The notes: a model not told the origin generated them from the letters alone. Positions 24,389-34,097 are shown, counted from the first letter of the stretch. The stretch is 64,000 nucleotides of DNA from Bacillota bacterium (GCA_040755295.1 JBFMBK010000003.1:124001-188000), one strand, 5' to 3'. A program made the numbers and translations.

Positions 24389-26323
24389 ATGTATGGCTGG
24401 CGGGGAAACATCCTCAGAGTCGACCTCAGCACCGATGAGATAACCTCGGAACCGCTTAAGGAAGAAATTGCCCGCGGTTTCATCGGCGGACGCGGTTTCA
24501 ATTCCATGACTTTGTTCAAAGAAATCAAGCCGGGAATTGATCCGTTGGGTCCGGAAAACGTTATTTGTTTCGCCCCGGGACCGCTTACGGGCACAAGTTT
24601 GAGCCTTTCAAGCCGGGTCGAGGTGAGCACCCTTTCGCCGCAGAGTTATATCCTCGGGGACGGCAGCGCAGGGGGATCTTTCGCCGCATATTTGAAAAGG
24701 GCGGGTTACGACCAGGTTGTTATCACCGGCAAGACTGCCGGACCTAAATACCTCTGGATAGACGACCATAAAGCCGAGTTGAGGGACGCTTCGCAACTGA
24801 TGGGGTTGTCGACGTGGGAAACCACGGACACCCTGAAAGAGTTCCTCGGGAAGGACATAAGCGTGGCCTGTATAGGTCAGGCGGGTGAAAACCTGGTCAG
24901 GTTCGCCACAACGATAATCGATAAATACAGTTCCGCTGCCCGTGGAAGCGGGGCGGTACTGGGTTCGAAAAACCTCAAGGCGATAGCGGTCAGGGGAAGC
25001 GGAAAGGTCAAGATAGCTCGGAACGAGGAGTTTTCGCGGCTTGCGCGGGAAGACAGGGAGTTTTTCTTAAAGGATAAATTCCACCGCGAGGTCGTTTCGG
25101 TATATGGGACGCATATAGGAGTTTTAAACTGGTATCCGGGTTTTCGATATTTTGAAAGGTACCTGTCGCCGGAGGAAATACCGGAGAACCTGAAGCCGCA
25201 GGAGTTTAAAAAATATGAGGTTAGAAGGTCGGCCTGCCACGGATGCGTGGTCGGCTGCAAAAACATTTTCAGGATTCCATCGGGCCCGCGCGCGGGCGAG
25301 CAGGGCGGGGCACTGGAATACGAAGGAATCCACTGCCTCGGTATAAACTGCGGAATTCTGGACCCGGTACCGATCATGGAAATGGAAAACCTTGCGGATC
25401 AATACGGGATGTGCGTCATCGGGCTGGGCAACGTGCTGGCATATGCCAAGGAGCTTTATAACCGCGGCATAATTTCCAGGGAGGATACCGGGGGGTTAAC
25501 GCTCGATTGGAAAGACGACGCCTCTCAGATAGAGCTGATTCACCGGATAGCGCTGCGGGAAGGATTCGGTAATCCGGCGGCCGAAGGGATCCACGGTCTT
25601 GCGAGGACACTGGGCGGAAAAGCGGCGGACTATTGCTACCACGTCAAAGGGCTCAGCCGGGGGCCGCACCCGGCAGGGATCTTCGGACTTGCGCATGCGA
25701 CCTCAACCAGGGGAGCGGATCACCTCAGGGGCAGGAGCTGGGCGTTCGGGGAAAACGATCCGGAACTCTTTCCCCGGTTAATTGAAAAGGGTTTTATTCC
25801 GAAGGATCCGGTAGGAGCTTTGATCGTTTCCGAAAGAGCGGCCACGCTTGCGGATTTAATAGGTCGGTGTAAAGGCGCCGTAAACAGTTGGGCATGCACC
25901 GCGCCGCTTGTTTTCAAATACCCTCTGTTCGAAGGAGCGGCGCGGCTGTTGAGAGCCGCAACAGGTTTTGATTTTAGCGAAGAACAGGTCGAGAAGGTTC
26001 TCGACAGGGTTTACGCGCTGGAGATGGCCTTCAATAACAGGCAGGGAATTACGCGCCGGCAGGATTCGCTGCCGCAGAAGCCGGAAAGAAAAGGCTCCCC
26101 TGAGGGGCACAGAGATCTGGAGGAACACGGGAAGATGTTGACGGAGTATTACAAGGCTCGCGGGTGCGACCCCGAGACGGGCATCCCAACACGGGAAACC
26201 CTGGAGCATCTGGGGCTGGGGGATGTGGCTTCAGAAATGGAAGCATACGCCGGCTACCCGGAATGGCAGGGACCCCCGTTATGGCCTTTGAGAAAATATC
26301 CTCAAGGCGGGCGACGGTCGTGA
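24389..26323 (+). CDS. Aldehyde:ferredoxin oxidoreductase (tungsten-pterin)
   Basis: A 644-residue enzyme of the AOR family, oxidising aldehydes to carboxylates with ferredoxin, using a tungsto-bispterin and one [4Fe-4S] cluster. Visible are the N-terminal LRVDLS...GGRGFNSMTLF, GPLTGTSLSLSSR, and the cluster motif CHGCVVGC (about 282-289). A more C-terminal cysteine region (GRCKGAVNSWAC) supplies the fourth ligand candidate. ATG 24389 follows GGAGGGG. It ends in a T8 terminator that overlaps the start of the next gene. Confidence 0.93.
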   Translation: MYGWRGNILRVDLSTDEITSEPLKEEIARGFIGGRGFNSMTLFKEIKPGIDPLGPENVICFAPGPLTGTSLSLSSRVEVSTLSPQSYILGDGSAGGSFAAYLKRAGYDQVVITGKTAGPKYLWIDDHKAELRDASQLMGLSTWETTDTLKEFLGKDISVACIGQAGENLVRFATTIIDKYSSAARGSGAVLGSKNLKAIAVRGSGKVKIARNEEFSRLAREDREFFLKDKFHREVVSVYGTHIGVLNWYPGFRYFERYLSPEEIPENLKPQEFKKYEVRRSACHGCVVGCKNIFRIPSGPRAGEQGGALEYEGIHCLGINCGILDPVPIMEMENLADQYGMCVIGLGNVLAYAKELYNRGIISREDTGGLTLDWKDDASQIELIHRIALREGFGNPAAEGIHGLARTLGGKAADYCYHVKGLSRGPHPAGIFGLAHATSTRGADHLRGRSWAFGENDPELFPRLIEKGFIPKDPVGALIVSERAATLADLIGRCKGAVNSWACTAPLVFKYPLFEGAARLLRAATGFDFSEEQVEKVLDRVYALEMAFNNRQGITRRQDSLPQKPERKGSPEGHRDLEEHGKMLTEYYKARGCDPETGIPTRETLEHLGLGDVASEMEAYAGYPEWQGPPLWPLRKYPQGGRRS

Positions 26324-26423
26324 TTCCGCTTGAGACGTCATCTTTAACGGAATATTTCATGCAAGGCATCTCTTAAAAAGCATCAAAAGGTCGTTTTACT
26401 AATATCAGGCGTATACGACGCAA

Positions 26424-26460
26424 CGCCCCGGTGCAAGGTATAACACGGGGTGTTTTTTTT
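26424..26460 (+). terminator. Terminator after the aldehyde oxidoreductase gene
   Basis: Imperfect stem CGCCCCGGTG/CACGGGGTG followed by eight T residues (26453-26460). The 3' arm and T-run coincide with the apparent start of the LRV gene. Confidence 0.7.
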
Positions 26461-27640
26461 GCCGCGCGCAGGCTCGCACATTCCGGAGGTTCTTAAATCA
26501 TTCGCAACCTGCAACTTGATCTGGCTGCACCATTTCGTACTGCGCCATCACGGATGCCCGGAGGAAACATTGGAGCGTTTCGCCGTTGGCGCGGATTACC
26601 GTTCACGCTTACTTGCGCTGGAGCACCCGGCGTGCCCTCCGGAGACACTGAAGGCTTCTGCGAACGCGGCGGACGCAATGGTGCGGGAAACGGTTGCCGC
26701 TAATGAGAGTTGTCCGCCCGAAATACTGAGGCTCCTCGCCGGGGACGTCGATGAGAAGGTACGGGGCGCCGTAGCGCGAAACAGAGCCACCCCTTACACG
26801 GTACTGCAGGATCTCGCGAGTGACCGCAACCTCTTGGTACTCCGCCGGCTCGCCTCAAATCCGTACCTGCCGAAAAGTGTTTTCCTGGAGTTGGAAGCAG
26901 CCGGTGAAACGGTGTTGTTTGAGGAAATGGCCTCCAATCCGGGCTTACCGGCTTACTCCCTCCTCTGGATGAGCGCCTTGAAAATAAAGTCGATTGCCGA
27001 AGCAATTCTTTTAAATCCGCGGACAACCCCGGTGGCAATCGCCCGCCTGGCTTCCCGTTTTAAAAACAACTCTCGCATTTTAGCGCGGGCCGCCCGACAC
27101 AACAACTGTCCGGAGCGTCTACTGGCGGGACTTGCCGCCGATCCCGCAAGTACCGTGCGGTCGTCCGCTGCGTCGAACCCGGTATGCAAGCAAACTCTGC
27201 TGTTCGAGCTCGCAAAGGACGAAAGCACTGAAGTACGTGAGGCTGTCGCCGGAAACCCAAAGGCTCCTTTCAGTATGTTGTGCATGCTTGCCTGTGACAG
27301 CCGGGATTCGGTTAGGGCGCAGGTTGCGTCCAATCCGGCAACGCCCCCGCAAATGCTTGCTTCTTTAACCGGCGATTCCAATTATCGTTTGCGGTCCAGG
27401 CTCGCGAAAAATCCGGGATGTCCGCCCGGAGCGATAAAACCCCTGCTGACGGAAGGGTACAGAACAACGAGATTCAGAGCGCTGGTCCACCCGAATTGTA
27501 ATGCGGGCGTTGTGGAGAGCACGGCAAAAGAGATATGTTTTTCTCAAATAACCTTCGACCCGACAGCGTTGTCCGACCTTGCCCATCACCCGGGCTTTCC
27601 GCCATTTTTAAGGACGATGCTGTATGTACGCTGCGGTTGA
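26450..27640 (+). CDS. Leucine-rich-repeat-variant (LRV) protein
   Basis: A protein of about 396 residues made almost entirely of LRV-type helical repeats of about 24 residues, consensus LAxDxxxxVRxxVAxNPxxPxxxL. At least ten repeats are visible. Cysteine recurs before Pro at the same repeat position in several (HGCPEE, PACPPE, ESCPPE, NNCPE, PGCPPG). Azotobacter LRV carries an N-terminal [4Fe-4S] cluster, but a matching cysteine cluster is not evident here. The first in-frame start (GTG 26450) lies in the upstream terminator; TTG 26459 is the next choice. It precedes a MoxR ATPase and VWA protein in an apparent operon. Confidence 0.75.
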   Translation: MFFLPRAGSHIPEVLKSFATCNLIWLHHFVLRHHGCPEETLERFAVGADYRSRLLALEHPACPPETLKASANAADAMVRETVAANESCPPEILRLLAGDVDEKVRGAVARNRATPYTVLQDLASDRNLLVLRRLASNPYLPKSVFLELEAAGETVLFEEMASNPGLPAYSLLWMSALKIKSIAEAILLNPRTTPVAIARLASRFKNNSRILARAARHNNCPERLLAGLAADPASTVRSSAASNPVCKQTLLFELAKDESTEVREAVAGNPKAPFSMLCMLACDSRDSVRAQVASNPATPPQMLASLTGDSNYRLRSRLAKNPGCPPGAIKPLLTEGYRTTRFRALVHPNCNAGVVESTAKEICFSQITFDPTALSDLAHHPGFPPFLRTMLYVRCG

Positions 27641-27667
27641 ATCCGAATCGGGAGGGCGTTACTATCA

Positions 27668-28912
27668 GTGAGTGAAAGAAGCACCCTGACACCTGACGCC
27701 GTCAAGGAACTTTTGAAGTTTCTTTACCATTCCAAGGGCAGACAGAGCGTGCTGCTCCTGGGACCTCCCGGGATAGGCAAAAGCGCTCTTGTCCGTGAAG
27801 CGGCGATGGAGGTTGCGCTTAAAACAGGTCGCATATTCCTGGAATACAACGACCGCAACCTTGACGCCGCAACCCTTGAAGAGGTGTACCGGCGCCCGGA
27901 AAGGTATTTCGCCCTCGTCGACCTTCGTCTGACAGAAACAGAGCCTGTAGACCTTATGGGACGCCCTGTGCCGGTAAAGGTGGCGAATCTGCCTCAACTG
28001 GTCTACCAACCGCCGCAGTGGGCGGTTTTGCTTTCCGTGGTTTCCGGTTTTCTTTTCCTAGACGAGATTACGAATGTCTACCGGCCCGACGTAGTCGCCG
28101 CCTCCTATAAGCTGGTCCAGGACCGCGCATCCGGTTTTATGCCGTTCAGTCCCGGTGTACAGGTGGTTGCCGCGGGCAACCGACCCGAGGACAGTTCGAT
28201 CGCAAACTCACTTCCGGCGCCGCTGTTAAACCGCGTGTACCGAATAGAAGTAAGCCCGCCGCGCCTTAAGGAATGGGTCGCATGGATGAACGTGTATCAA
28301 CCCGGCTACGAAGAAAAGGTGTTTGCTTACCTGTGCCGTTTTCCGGAGGACTTCTGCCGCGCGCCCGCCGAGGTTGATCTCCTGGACGGTTACCCCACAC
28401 CGCGAAGCCATGCCTTCCTGGCGCGTGACCTGGCCGCAGCGGCGAGTGCGGGGCTCGGGACAGAGGCTGTGCGCGCGCTGTGCGCAGCGGCACTCGGAGC
28501 GGAAACGGGCGAGAAGTTTTTCGCGTTTTACAGGCATCCGGTTCCGACATTCGACGAGTTGCTGAAATCACCGACGATGTTTGAACGTCTTGGTATGGAT
28601 GAGCGTTATATCGCCGTGGTGGTAATCGGGCAGGGTATTTCAGAGGAAGTGTTCGATTGTAAAACGGAATCTCGTACGATAAGTCTCTGCGAGGCGCGCA
28701 TCACGGTAACTCCGGTGGTATGCCGCAGCGCGCCGCTGCTGGAGGCGGTGGCGGGGGTCAGCAGAGAATACCTGGGGTTGCTATGGTTTGTATTGGCAAA
28801 TCGTATCCATCCACCATGGCGGGAAGCACTTTACCTGGAGATTTGCGAACACTCAAATACATTGGGCAGGGCGTATTCCGATATCGGCAACCTTCTGAGG
28901 TCACTCGCGTGA
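27668..28912 (+). CDS. MoxR-type AAA+ ATPase
   Basis: A 414-residue ATPase. Walker A is GPPGIGKSA at about 32-40, Walker B is FLFLDEIT, and a sensor motif AAGNRPED follows. MoxR ATPases act as chaperones that activate or insert cofactors into VWA-partnered complexes. GTG 27668 has GGAGGG upstream. Its stop overlaps the next gene (GTGA), indicating coupling to the VWA/metallopeptidase-like protein. The upstream LRV protein may supply the substrate-recognition surface (inference). Confidence 0.88.
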   Translation: MSERSTLTPDAVKELLKFLYHSKGRQSVLLLGPPGIGKSALVREAAMEVALKTGRIFLEYNDRNLDAATLEEVYRRPERYFALVDLRLTETEPVDLMGRPVPVKVANLPQLVYQPPQWAVLLSVVSGFLFLDEITNVYRPDVVAASYKLVQDRASGFMPFSPGVQVVAAGNRPEDSSIANSLPAPLLNRVYRIEVSPPRLKEWVAWMNVYQPGYEEKVFAYLCRFPEDFCRAPAEVDLLDGYPTPRSHAFLARDLAAAASAGLGTEAVRALCAAALGAETGEKFFAFYRHPVPTFDELLKSPTMFERLGMDERYIAVVVIGQGISEEVFDCKTESRTISLCEARITVTPVVCRSAPLLEAVAGVSREYLGLLWFVLANRIHPPWREALYLEICEHSNTLGRAYSDIGNLLRSLA

Positions 28913-30144
28913 AAGACACAGCCGGCGTGATCCGGCGGGAGATCGAAGAGGTTAATACGCTGCTATTTATGCGCACACCGTTTCTGGCAGTTTTACTGCG
29001 GCGGGCGCGCATAATCTTAAGTGGCGACGTGCAAACCGCTTGTGTAACCACAGCCGGTGAACTGTTGTTGAACCCCTTTTTCTGGCAGACACTTAGTGAT
29101 GTTGAGGTAAAAACATTCGTATTGTTACACGAGGCGCTGCACCTCGGATTCCGTCACCCCTGGCTCAGTCTGGGCCGGAACACCGAACTTTATAATACCG
29201 CCGCCGATATGGTGGTCAACGAAATGCTTTTGCGGCACGGCTTTAAACCACCCCGGTGGAAACTTGTTACGGCGGTTACGGTATATGAGTCTTTGAACCG
29301 AAGCAGCCGGAATAGTACCAGCCGGGATGAGTTGAAAAGGTCATCCGCCGAAGAGGTTTACCGTTTGTTAAACCTGCCCGGAAGACCCGTAAAAATTCCG
29401 GAGGAGCGCGCAGAAAGCCTTATGGACCTTTCGGATAAGCAAAAGCAGGACGGTATAATCGTTCAGGAAGGAACGTGCAACGAAGAAGAACCGGAAGAAC
29501 GCTGGCGGATGATAATGTCCGAAGCGCTTGTCATAGGCAGGAATGCCGGTATGCTGCCGGGGAATATCGCTCGTCAGGTAAGCTCTTCGATGAAGCCGCG
29601 GATCGACTGGCGCAGCATACTGCGGGTCAGTCTGTTGGAGGGAACCGGCCGGTTGGTGGTAAATACCTGGCAGTACCCCTCCCGGCGCAACCCTTTTCTT
29701 CCCGGGATAAAACGTCTCGGCCTGCAAACGATAAGGGTTCTTATAGATTGTTCCGGTTCCATTAGTGAAGAAACACTCAAGGGTTTTGTTTCGGAGATTC
29801 AATCGATCGCTGCGACACTTCGCTGCGGGTTGAATGTCACCCCGTGGGACGCGGGAGTCTATCCGTCCGTCAGAACGTCCGGCTTTAGATTCGAAGACCA
29901 CGCGATGCGCTGTCTGCCCGGCGGCGGCGGTACGGTGCTGCAACCGGCCCTTAAACAATTGTATAAGGAAACACAGAATCAGGACATTGCGCTGATCCTT
30001 TCCGACGGCTACATCGCCGACATTAACGCGAAGGACACCCTGGACCTTTATCGAAAGGTGGCCCGCCGGGCGGCTATGATGATTTTCGTCACCACCGGCA
30101 GTAAACCTCGCCTTCCATGCACAAAGATCATTGCCCTGGAATAA
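28909..30144 (+). CDS. VWA-like protein with metallopeptidase-type N-terminus (DUF2201)
   Basis: A 411-residue protein. The N-terminal DUF2201-type domain carries H74-EALH in VLLHEALHLGFRHP (a HExxH zinc motif) followed by NTAADMVVNEML. The C-terminal domain has a MIDAS start D280-CSGS in RVLIDCSGSIS, as in von Willebrand factor A-like domains. This protein and a MoxR ATPase commonly form a pair; the substrate is unknown. GTG 28909 overlaps the moxR stop by four bases, with GAGG eight bases upstream. Confidence 0.85.
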   Translation: MKDTAGVIRREIEEVNTLLFMRTPFLAVLLRRARIILSGDVQTACVTTAGELLLNPFFWQTLSDVEVKTFVLLHEALHLGFRHPWLSLGRNTELYNTAADMVVNEMLLRHGFKPPRWKLVTAVTVYESLNRSSRNSTSRDELKRSSAEEVYRLLNLPGRPVKIPEERAESLMDLSDKQKQDGIIVQEGTCNEEEPEERWRMIMSEALVIGRNAGMLPGNIARQVSSSMKPRIDWRSILRVSLLEGTGRLVVNTWQYPSRRNPFLPGIKRLGLQTIRVLIDCSGSISEETLKGFVSEIQSIAATLRCGLNVTPWDAGVYPSVRTSGFRFEDHAMRCLPGGGGTVLQPALKQLYKETQNQDIALILSDGYIADINAKDTLDLYRKVARRAAMMIFVTTGSKPRLPCTKIIALE

Positions 30145-30346
30145 CTGCTTTGTCAGCCGGCCAGGGGCAGTTGCTCACGTAATTCTGCGTACGCTCCGCG
30201 CTACCCCAGACCTGCTTTAGCGCTCTGCTTGCATCTTGCCGCGTTCCGTCACTGTGACGTGGGAGGCTGAATAGTTACGCTCTGGAATAGAGAGTTCCGG
30301 ATAAAGGAACCCGTTGCCAAGCTAAATATGAAGTCACAAGAGATGG
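30145..30346. other. Intergenic, no gene seen
   Basis: About 200 bases after the VWA gene; contains the small inverted repeat GTCAC-T-GTGAC (about 30249). Nothing else recognised. Confidence 0.35.
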
Positions 30347-30375
30347 TTGATGCCGTTCAACCGATTAGTTATAAT
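30347..30375 (+). promoter_or_regulatory. Promoter of the CGGC protein gene
   Basis: TTGATG, 17-base spacer, perfect TATAAT, 38 bases before the TTG start. Confidence 0.6.
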
Positions 30376-30412
30376 AAACATATGTAAAATAACCATATGG
30401 GAGGGAATATAA

Positions 30413-30772
30413 TTGGCCCGTATTATCATTGTTTCCTGTAAGAGAATTAGGGACGTCCTTTGTGTTTCTTGTTTGAAATGCTTTAAGGCCGCGCAGGAAC
30501 GGGTAGGGGAATTTGAGCGTTATAGAAACGAACCGCTCGATATCGTGGCCCTTGGAGATTGCGGTGATTGTCCCGGTCTGGTAATGCCCAAGCTGACTCT
30601 CGTCGATTCTGTTGCAGAATCGATGAAGCGTGAATATGATGTGGTACATCTTGCAACTTGCATTGTAAAGGCGACGACCACCGCCGCGTGTCCGATCGAT
30701 ACGGTTAAATTGGCGAAAAAAATCGAAAAGATTTTTAATAAAAAAGTGGTGATCGGCACACATCCCTGGTAG
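30413..30772 (+). CDS. CGGC-domain protein
   Basis: A 119-residue protein of the CGGC family (PF08821). It contains VSCKRIRDVLCVSCLKCF near the N-terminus, LGDCGDCPGLVMPK in the middle and HLATCIVKA, with cysteines conserved for a metal or redox centre. Function is not established; the family is common in anaerobes. TTG start with GGGAGGG seven bases upstream. A single-gene unit bounded by its own promoter and terminator. Confidence 0.85.
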   Translation: MARIIIVSCKRIRDVLCVSCLKCFKAAQERVGEFERYRNEPLDIVALGDCGDCPGLVMPKLTLVDSVAESMKREYDVVHLATCIVKATTTAACPIDTVKLAKKIEKIFNKKVVIGTHPW

Positions 30773-30789
30773 GGTGGAATACAGTTCTG

Positions 30790-30818
30790 CCGGGTGGTAC
30801 TGTCCTCCCGGTTTTTTT
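30790..30818 (+). terminator. Terminator of the CGGC gene
   Basis: CCGGG/CCCGG stem around GGTACTGTCC-type loop with further pairing, followed by TTTTTTT. Confidence 0.8.
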
Positions 30819-30966
30819 ATTTTTCAACGAATCGTATATGGCATATATCTTGTTGAATATTATGTAATTCTGTAACGAATTTCAACATTTTTCCCCATTG
30901 AACAGGGGATAAAGCCGATATAGCGAATACCAAAAAAGGATATCGGATATTAATCATCTGAGAAAC

Positions 30967-32127
30967 ATGCGAAATGGAGGGATACGGCCTCTGAGGATCG
31001 GTGTTTTTAGTGACAGCTACCGGCCTTACACAAGTGGTGTTGTCCGTTCGATAGAGACTTTCAGGCAAGAGTTGGAAGCGAAAGATGCTCTTTATTATAT
31101 CTTTGCGCCATGGTACCGGGGATGTAAAGCGGAAGAGCGTGTATACCGATTTATTTCGGTCCCGGCGTTTACAAACCCCGGATTTAGATTGGCGCTGCCT
31201 TTTTCCGTGAGAATGGGTTCCACACTTAAGGAACTGAAACTTGATTTAATCCACGTTCATTCACCGTTTTTACTCGGCGGACTGGGAGCGCGATGGGCCG
31301 TACGCCTGGATTTGCCGCTGGTTTTTACCTATCATACGCTTTATGAAGAGTATGTCCACTACTTCCCGTTCTTCAAGAATCAAACTCGTCTTTTGACGCG
31401 ACGATACACTACAGCTTTCTGCAACCGTTGCGATATGGTGCTTGCCCCCACCGGTGTGATCGGCAGTTATTTGGCGGAAGCGGGTGTCCGCACGAAGGTG
31501 CGAACGATGCCGACCGGAATTAACTTGAAAACTTTTCGCGGTGGAGACCGTGAAGGTTTCCGGAAGCGTTTCGGTATTGAAGCCGACGAACAGGTTATGG
31601 TTTACGTGGGACGTCTGGCGAAGGAAAAAAACATCGGCTTCCTGCTCAGGACCGTCGGTCTCATGGCAACGAGGATTCCCCGTATCAGGTTGCTGCTGGT
31701 AGGCGGTGGTCCGGCGCGGGAGGAGCTTCTGAAAGAAGCAAAGGAAAGGAAGATCGAGCGAAATGTGGTGTTTACGGGTCCGGTTCACCCGGACTCTGTA
31801 AGGGACTGTTACGCTGCCGGAGACGTTTTTGTAATTTCTTCGCTTACAGAAACCCAGGGTCTTGTCGTCGGGGAGGCGAAGGCGGCGGGATTGCCCGCAG
31901 TGGCTGTCCGGGCTAAAGGTTTGTCAGAAATGGTCGACGAAGGGGTTGATGGGTTTTTAGTCCCTTTAGATGACCAAGTTTTTGCAGAACGGCTGTGCCG
32001 GCTTTTTGAAGACCGGGAGCTGTATCGGCGTTTCCAGGATAATGCCCTGAAAAAGGCCGAAGAGATGTCAGCGCCTCGGGCTGCCGATATGCTTTTAAAT
32101 TATTACCGGGAGGCTGTAAAGGGTTAA
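30967..32127 (+). CDS. GT4-family glycosyltransferase (glycolipid type)
   Basis: A glycosyltransferase of about 380 residues, GT-B fold, similar to diacylglycerol glucosyltransferases and PimB-type mannosyltransferases. It shows IGVFSDSYRPYTSGVVRSIE at the N-terminus, HVHSPFLLG, the VGRLAKEKNI motif and the nucleotide-sugar motif SLTETQGLVVGEAKAAG. It acts at the cytoplasmic membrane face. The ATG at 30967 has a weak binding site. GGAGGG lies nine bases before CTG 30991, exactly where relatives begin (LRIGVFSDSY), so CTG may be the real start. It precedes degS by a few bases. Confidence 0.85.
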   Translation: MRNGGIRPLRIGVFSDSYRPYTSGVVRSIETFRQELEAKDALYYIFAPWYRGCKAEERVYRFISVPAFTNPGFRLALPFSVRMGSTLKELKLDLIHVHSPFLLGGLGARWAVRLDLPLVFTYHTLYEEYVHYFPFFKNQTRLLTRRYTTAFCNRCDMVLAPTGVIGSYLAEAGVRTKVRTMPTGINLKTFRGGDREGFRKRFGIEADEQVMVYVGRLAKEKNIGFLLRTVGLMATRIPRIRLLLVGGGPAREELLKEAKERKIERNVVFTGPVHPDSVRDCYAAGDVFVISSLTETQGLVVGEAKAAGLPAVAVRAKGLSEMVDEGVDGFLVPLDDQVFAERLCRLFEDRELYRRFQDNALKKAEEMSAPRAADMLLNYYREAVKG

Positions 32128-32157
32128 GAACTCTCTTAGGGCTTGGGGGTAGATATA

Positions 32158-33297
32158 GTGCTGGAGATTAAAACTCTGGATGAAATCATTAAAGATACGA
32201 TAGATTTAATCGAAAAAAGTAAAGAGGAGATTTATAACATTGCGGAAGCCGCGGAAGCTGAAACTGAACGAATGCGGCAAGAAGTTGAATCGATCCGGGA
32301 AGAGACTCAGGATATTATCGCTAAAGTAGACTCTTTGCAGGCCGCGGAAAGAAAGGCCCGCATACGGTTGATGGAGGTAAGTTCAGATTTTAAGAATTTT
32401 TCGGAGAGCGACATTAAAGAAGCTTATGAAACTGCGCAGCAGTTGCAGATTGAGCTGATTACTCTCCGGTCGCAGGAAAATGTGCTCCGTATCCGGCGTG
32501 ACGAACTGGAACGCGGCCTGAAAAGACAACTCGTTACCAAGAAGAGAGCGGAACGCCTTGCTTCACAGGTTGGTGTCATTCTTCAGTATTTACAAAGCGA
32601 CCTTCAGGATGCCGCGGATCGTATAGGTGAAATGCACCAGTGGCAGGAAATGGCTTTGCGGATCCTCGAAGCCCAGGAAGAAGAGCGACGCCGGGTGGCC
32701 AGGGAGATACACGACGGACCTGCGCAGTCCATGGCGAACGTGGTAATGCGGGCGGAGTTTTGCTTGAGGCTTTTGGAAAAAGACCCGTCGAAACTTCAGG
32801 AAGAACTTCAGGCGCTTCAGGTAATTGTGCGCGACAGCCTGCAGGACACCAGAAAGATAATATTCGACCTCCGGCCGATGGCGCTTGACGATATAGGCCT
32901 TCCGGCGGCTTTAAAGAAGTTTGTATCGAATTATAAGGAACAATATGGACTGCCGGTGGAATTCCATTATTACGGCCCGCAAAAGAGACTTCCGGCAGCG
33001 GTTGAGGTTGCTTTATTCCGGATAGTACAGGAGGGCCTTAACAATATATACAAACATGCCGACGCCACCAACGTTCAGGTCAAACTCGAGGTTACGCCCG
33101 ATAAGGTAAACCTGGTGGTGCGCGACAACGGTAAAGGGTTTAATGCACAAAAGATCCTTAAAGATATGCGCAGGAAAGGATACGGTTTGATAGGCGTTAA
33201 AGAACGGGTGCAGCTGTTAAAAGGAGAGATGAACATCGATTCCTCGCCCGGTAGCGGGACAACCCTTGTTGTCCGGTTCGATATCACTGAGAATTAA
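32158..33297 (+). CDS. degS: Sensor histidine kinase DegS
   Basis: Cytoplasmic histidine kinase of 379 residues. A long coiled-coil DegS sensor region (1-170) is followed by the HisKA_3 motif EEERRRVAREIHDGPAQ with phospho-acceptor His185, the FDLRPMALDDIGL signature and an HATPase domain (DNGKGF, GYGLIGVKERV). Similarity to B. subtilis DegS is extensive. GTG 32158 has GGGGGT seven bases upstream; a TTG at 32143 lacks this. Partner is the DegU gene 136 bases downstream. Confidence 0.9.
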   Translation: MLEIKTLDEIIKDTIDLIEKSKEEIYNIAEAAEAETERMRQEVESIREETQDIIAKVDSLQAAERKARIRLMEVSSDFKNFSESDIKEAYETAQQLQIELITLRSQENVLRIRRDELERGLKRQLVTKKRAERLASQVGVILQYLQSDLQDAADRIGEMHQWQEMALRILEAQEEERRRVAREIHDGPAQSMANVVMRAEFCLRLLEKDPSKLQEELQALQVIVRDSLQDTRKIIFDLRPMALDDIGLPAALKKFVSNYKEQYGLPVEFHYYGPQKRLPAAVEVALFRIVQEGLNNIYKHADATNVQVKLEVTPDKVNLVVRDNGKGFNAQKILKDMRRKGYGLIGVKERVQLLKGEMNIDSSPGSGTTLVVRFDITEN

Positions 33298-33433
33298 CAG
33301 TTCAGTCAGTAGAATGATGAACCAAAGGTGGACGGTTAAACAATCCAAGGGCACGAATCGACACCGGACAATAAACTTGCAGAACGATACGATACTCGAT
33401 CAACGGTTTATTTGATCGGTATGGGGGGATGAG

Positions 33434-34072
33434 ATGGTGGTCAAGGTTCTTATAACGGATGACCATGTTTTGGTCAGAGAAGGACTCAGGAAGATACTTT
33501 CTGTTGAACCGATGATTCAGGTTGTGGGTGAAGCCGCTAACGGGCAAGAGGCTGTAGATTTGATAAGGAAAGAAACCGTCGATGTTATTCTACTAGATGT
33601 TAACATGCCGGTGATGAACGGTATTGATGCCTGTAAGGAGATTAAAAGGATTAAGCCCGAGGTCTCCGTCGTTGCCCTTACCATTCACGATCAGGACGAG
33701 TATTTGTTCGAAATGATCAGGGCCGGGGTTTCCGGATATGTTTTAAAGGATATTTCTTCGGACAAGCTGGTTGAAACGATCGAAGGCGTAGCAAAGGGGG
33801 AGTCTTTTATTCCGCCGCAACTTATGGCCAGGGTATTCCACGAATTCAACAGACTGTCGGTGAAAGGCAATCCTGATGGTCTTACCGAACGCGAAGTAGA
33901 GGTTTTACGGTTGGTCGCTGAAGGCGCGAGCAACCGGGATATCGCCGGAAAACTGTATATAAGCGAAAAGACGGTAAAGAACCATCTGTCAAACATCTTC
34001 CAGAAGATACAGGTAACCGACCGGACGCAGGCCGCTCTATATGCGCTGAAGCAGCGTCTCGTAGAGTTGTAG
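33434..34072 (+). CDS. degU: Response regulator DegU (NarL/LuxR type)
   Basis: A 212-residue regulator with a receiver domain (Asp9-10, phosphorylated Asp55 in ILLDVNMP, Lys104 in YVLKDI) and a C-terminal LuxR helix-turn-helix ([28 protein letters not shown]). With DegS it should control surface or secretion functions, and the Tad pilus genes start just downstream. GGGGGGATGAG precedes the ATG. Confidence 0.9.
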   Translation: MVVKVLITDDHVLVREGLRKILSVEPMIQVVGEAANGQEAVDLIRKETVDVILLDVNMPVMNGIDACKEIKRIKPEVSVVALTIHDQDEYLFEMIRAGVSGYVLKDISSDKLVETIEGVAKGESFIPPQLMARVFHEFNRLSVKGNPDGLTEREVEVLRLVAEGASNRDIAGKLYISEKTVKNHLSNIFQKIQVTDRTQAALYALKQRLVEL

Positions 34073-34097
34073 GGTTGCTTTAGGTTTTTTAATAAAA

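Noticed and set aside
29368-29958. 196-codon minus frame in the VWA gene
   Set aside because: Antisense to HExxH/MIDAS-containing protein; codon pattern supports the plus strand.
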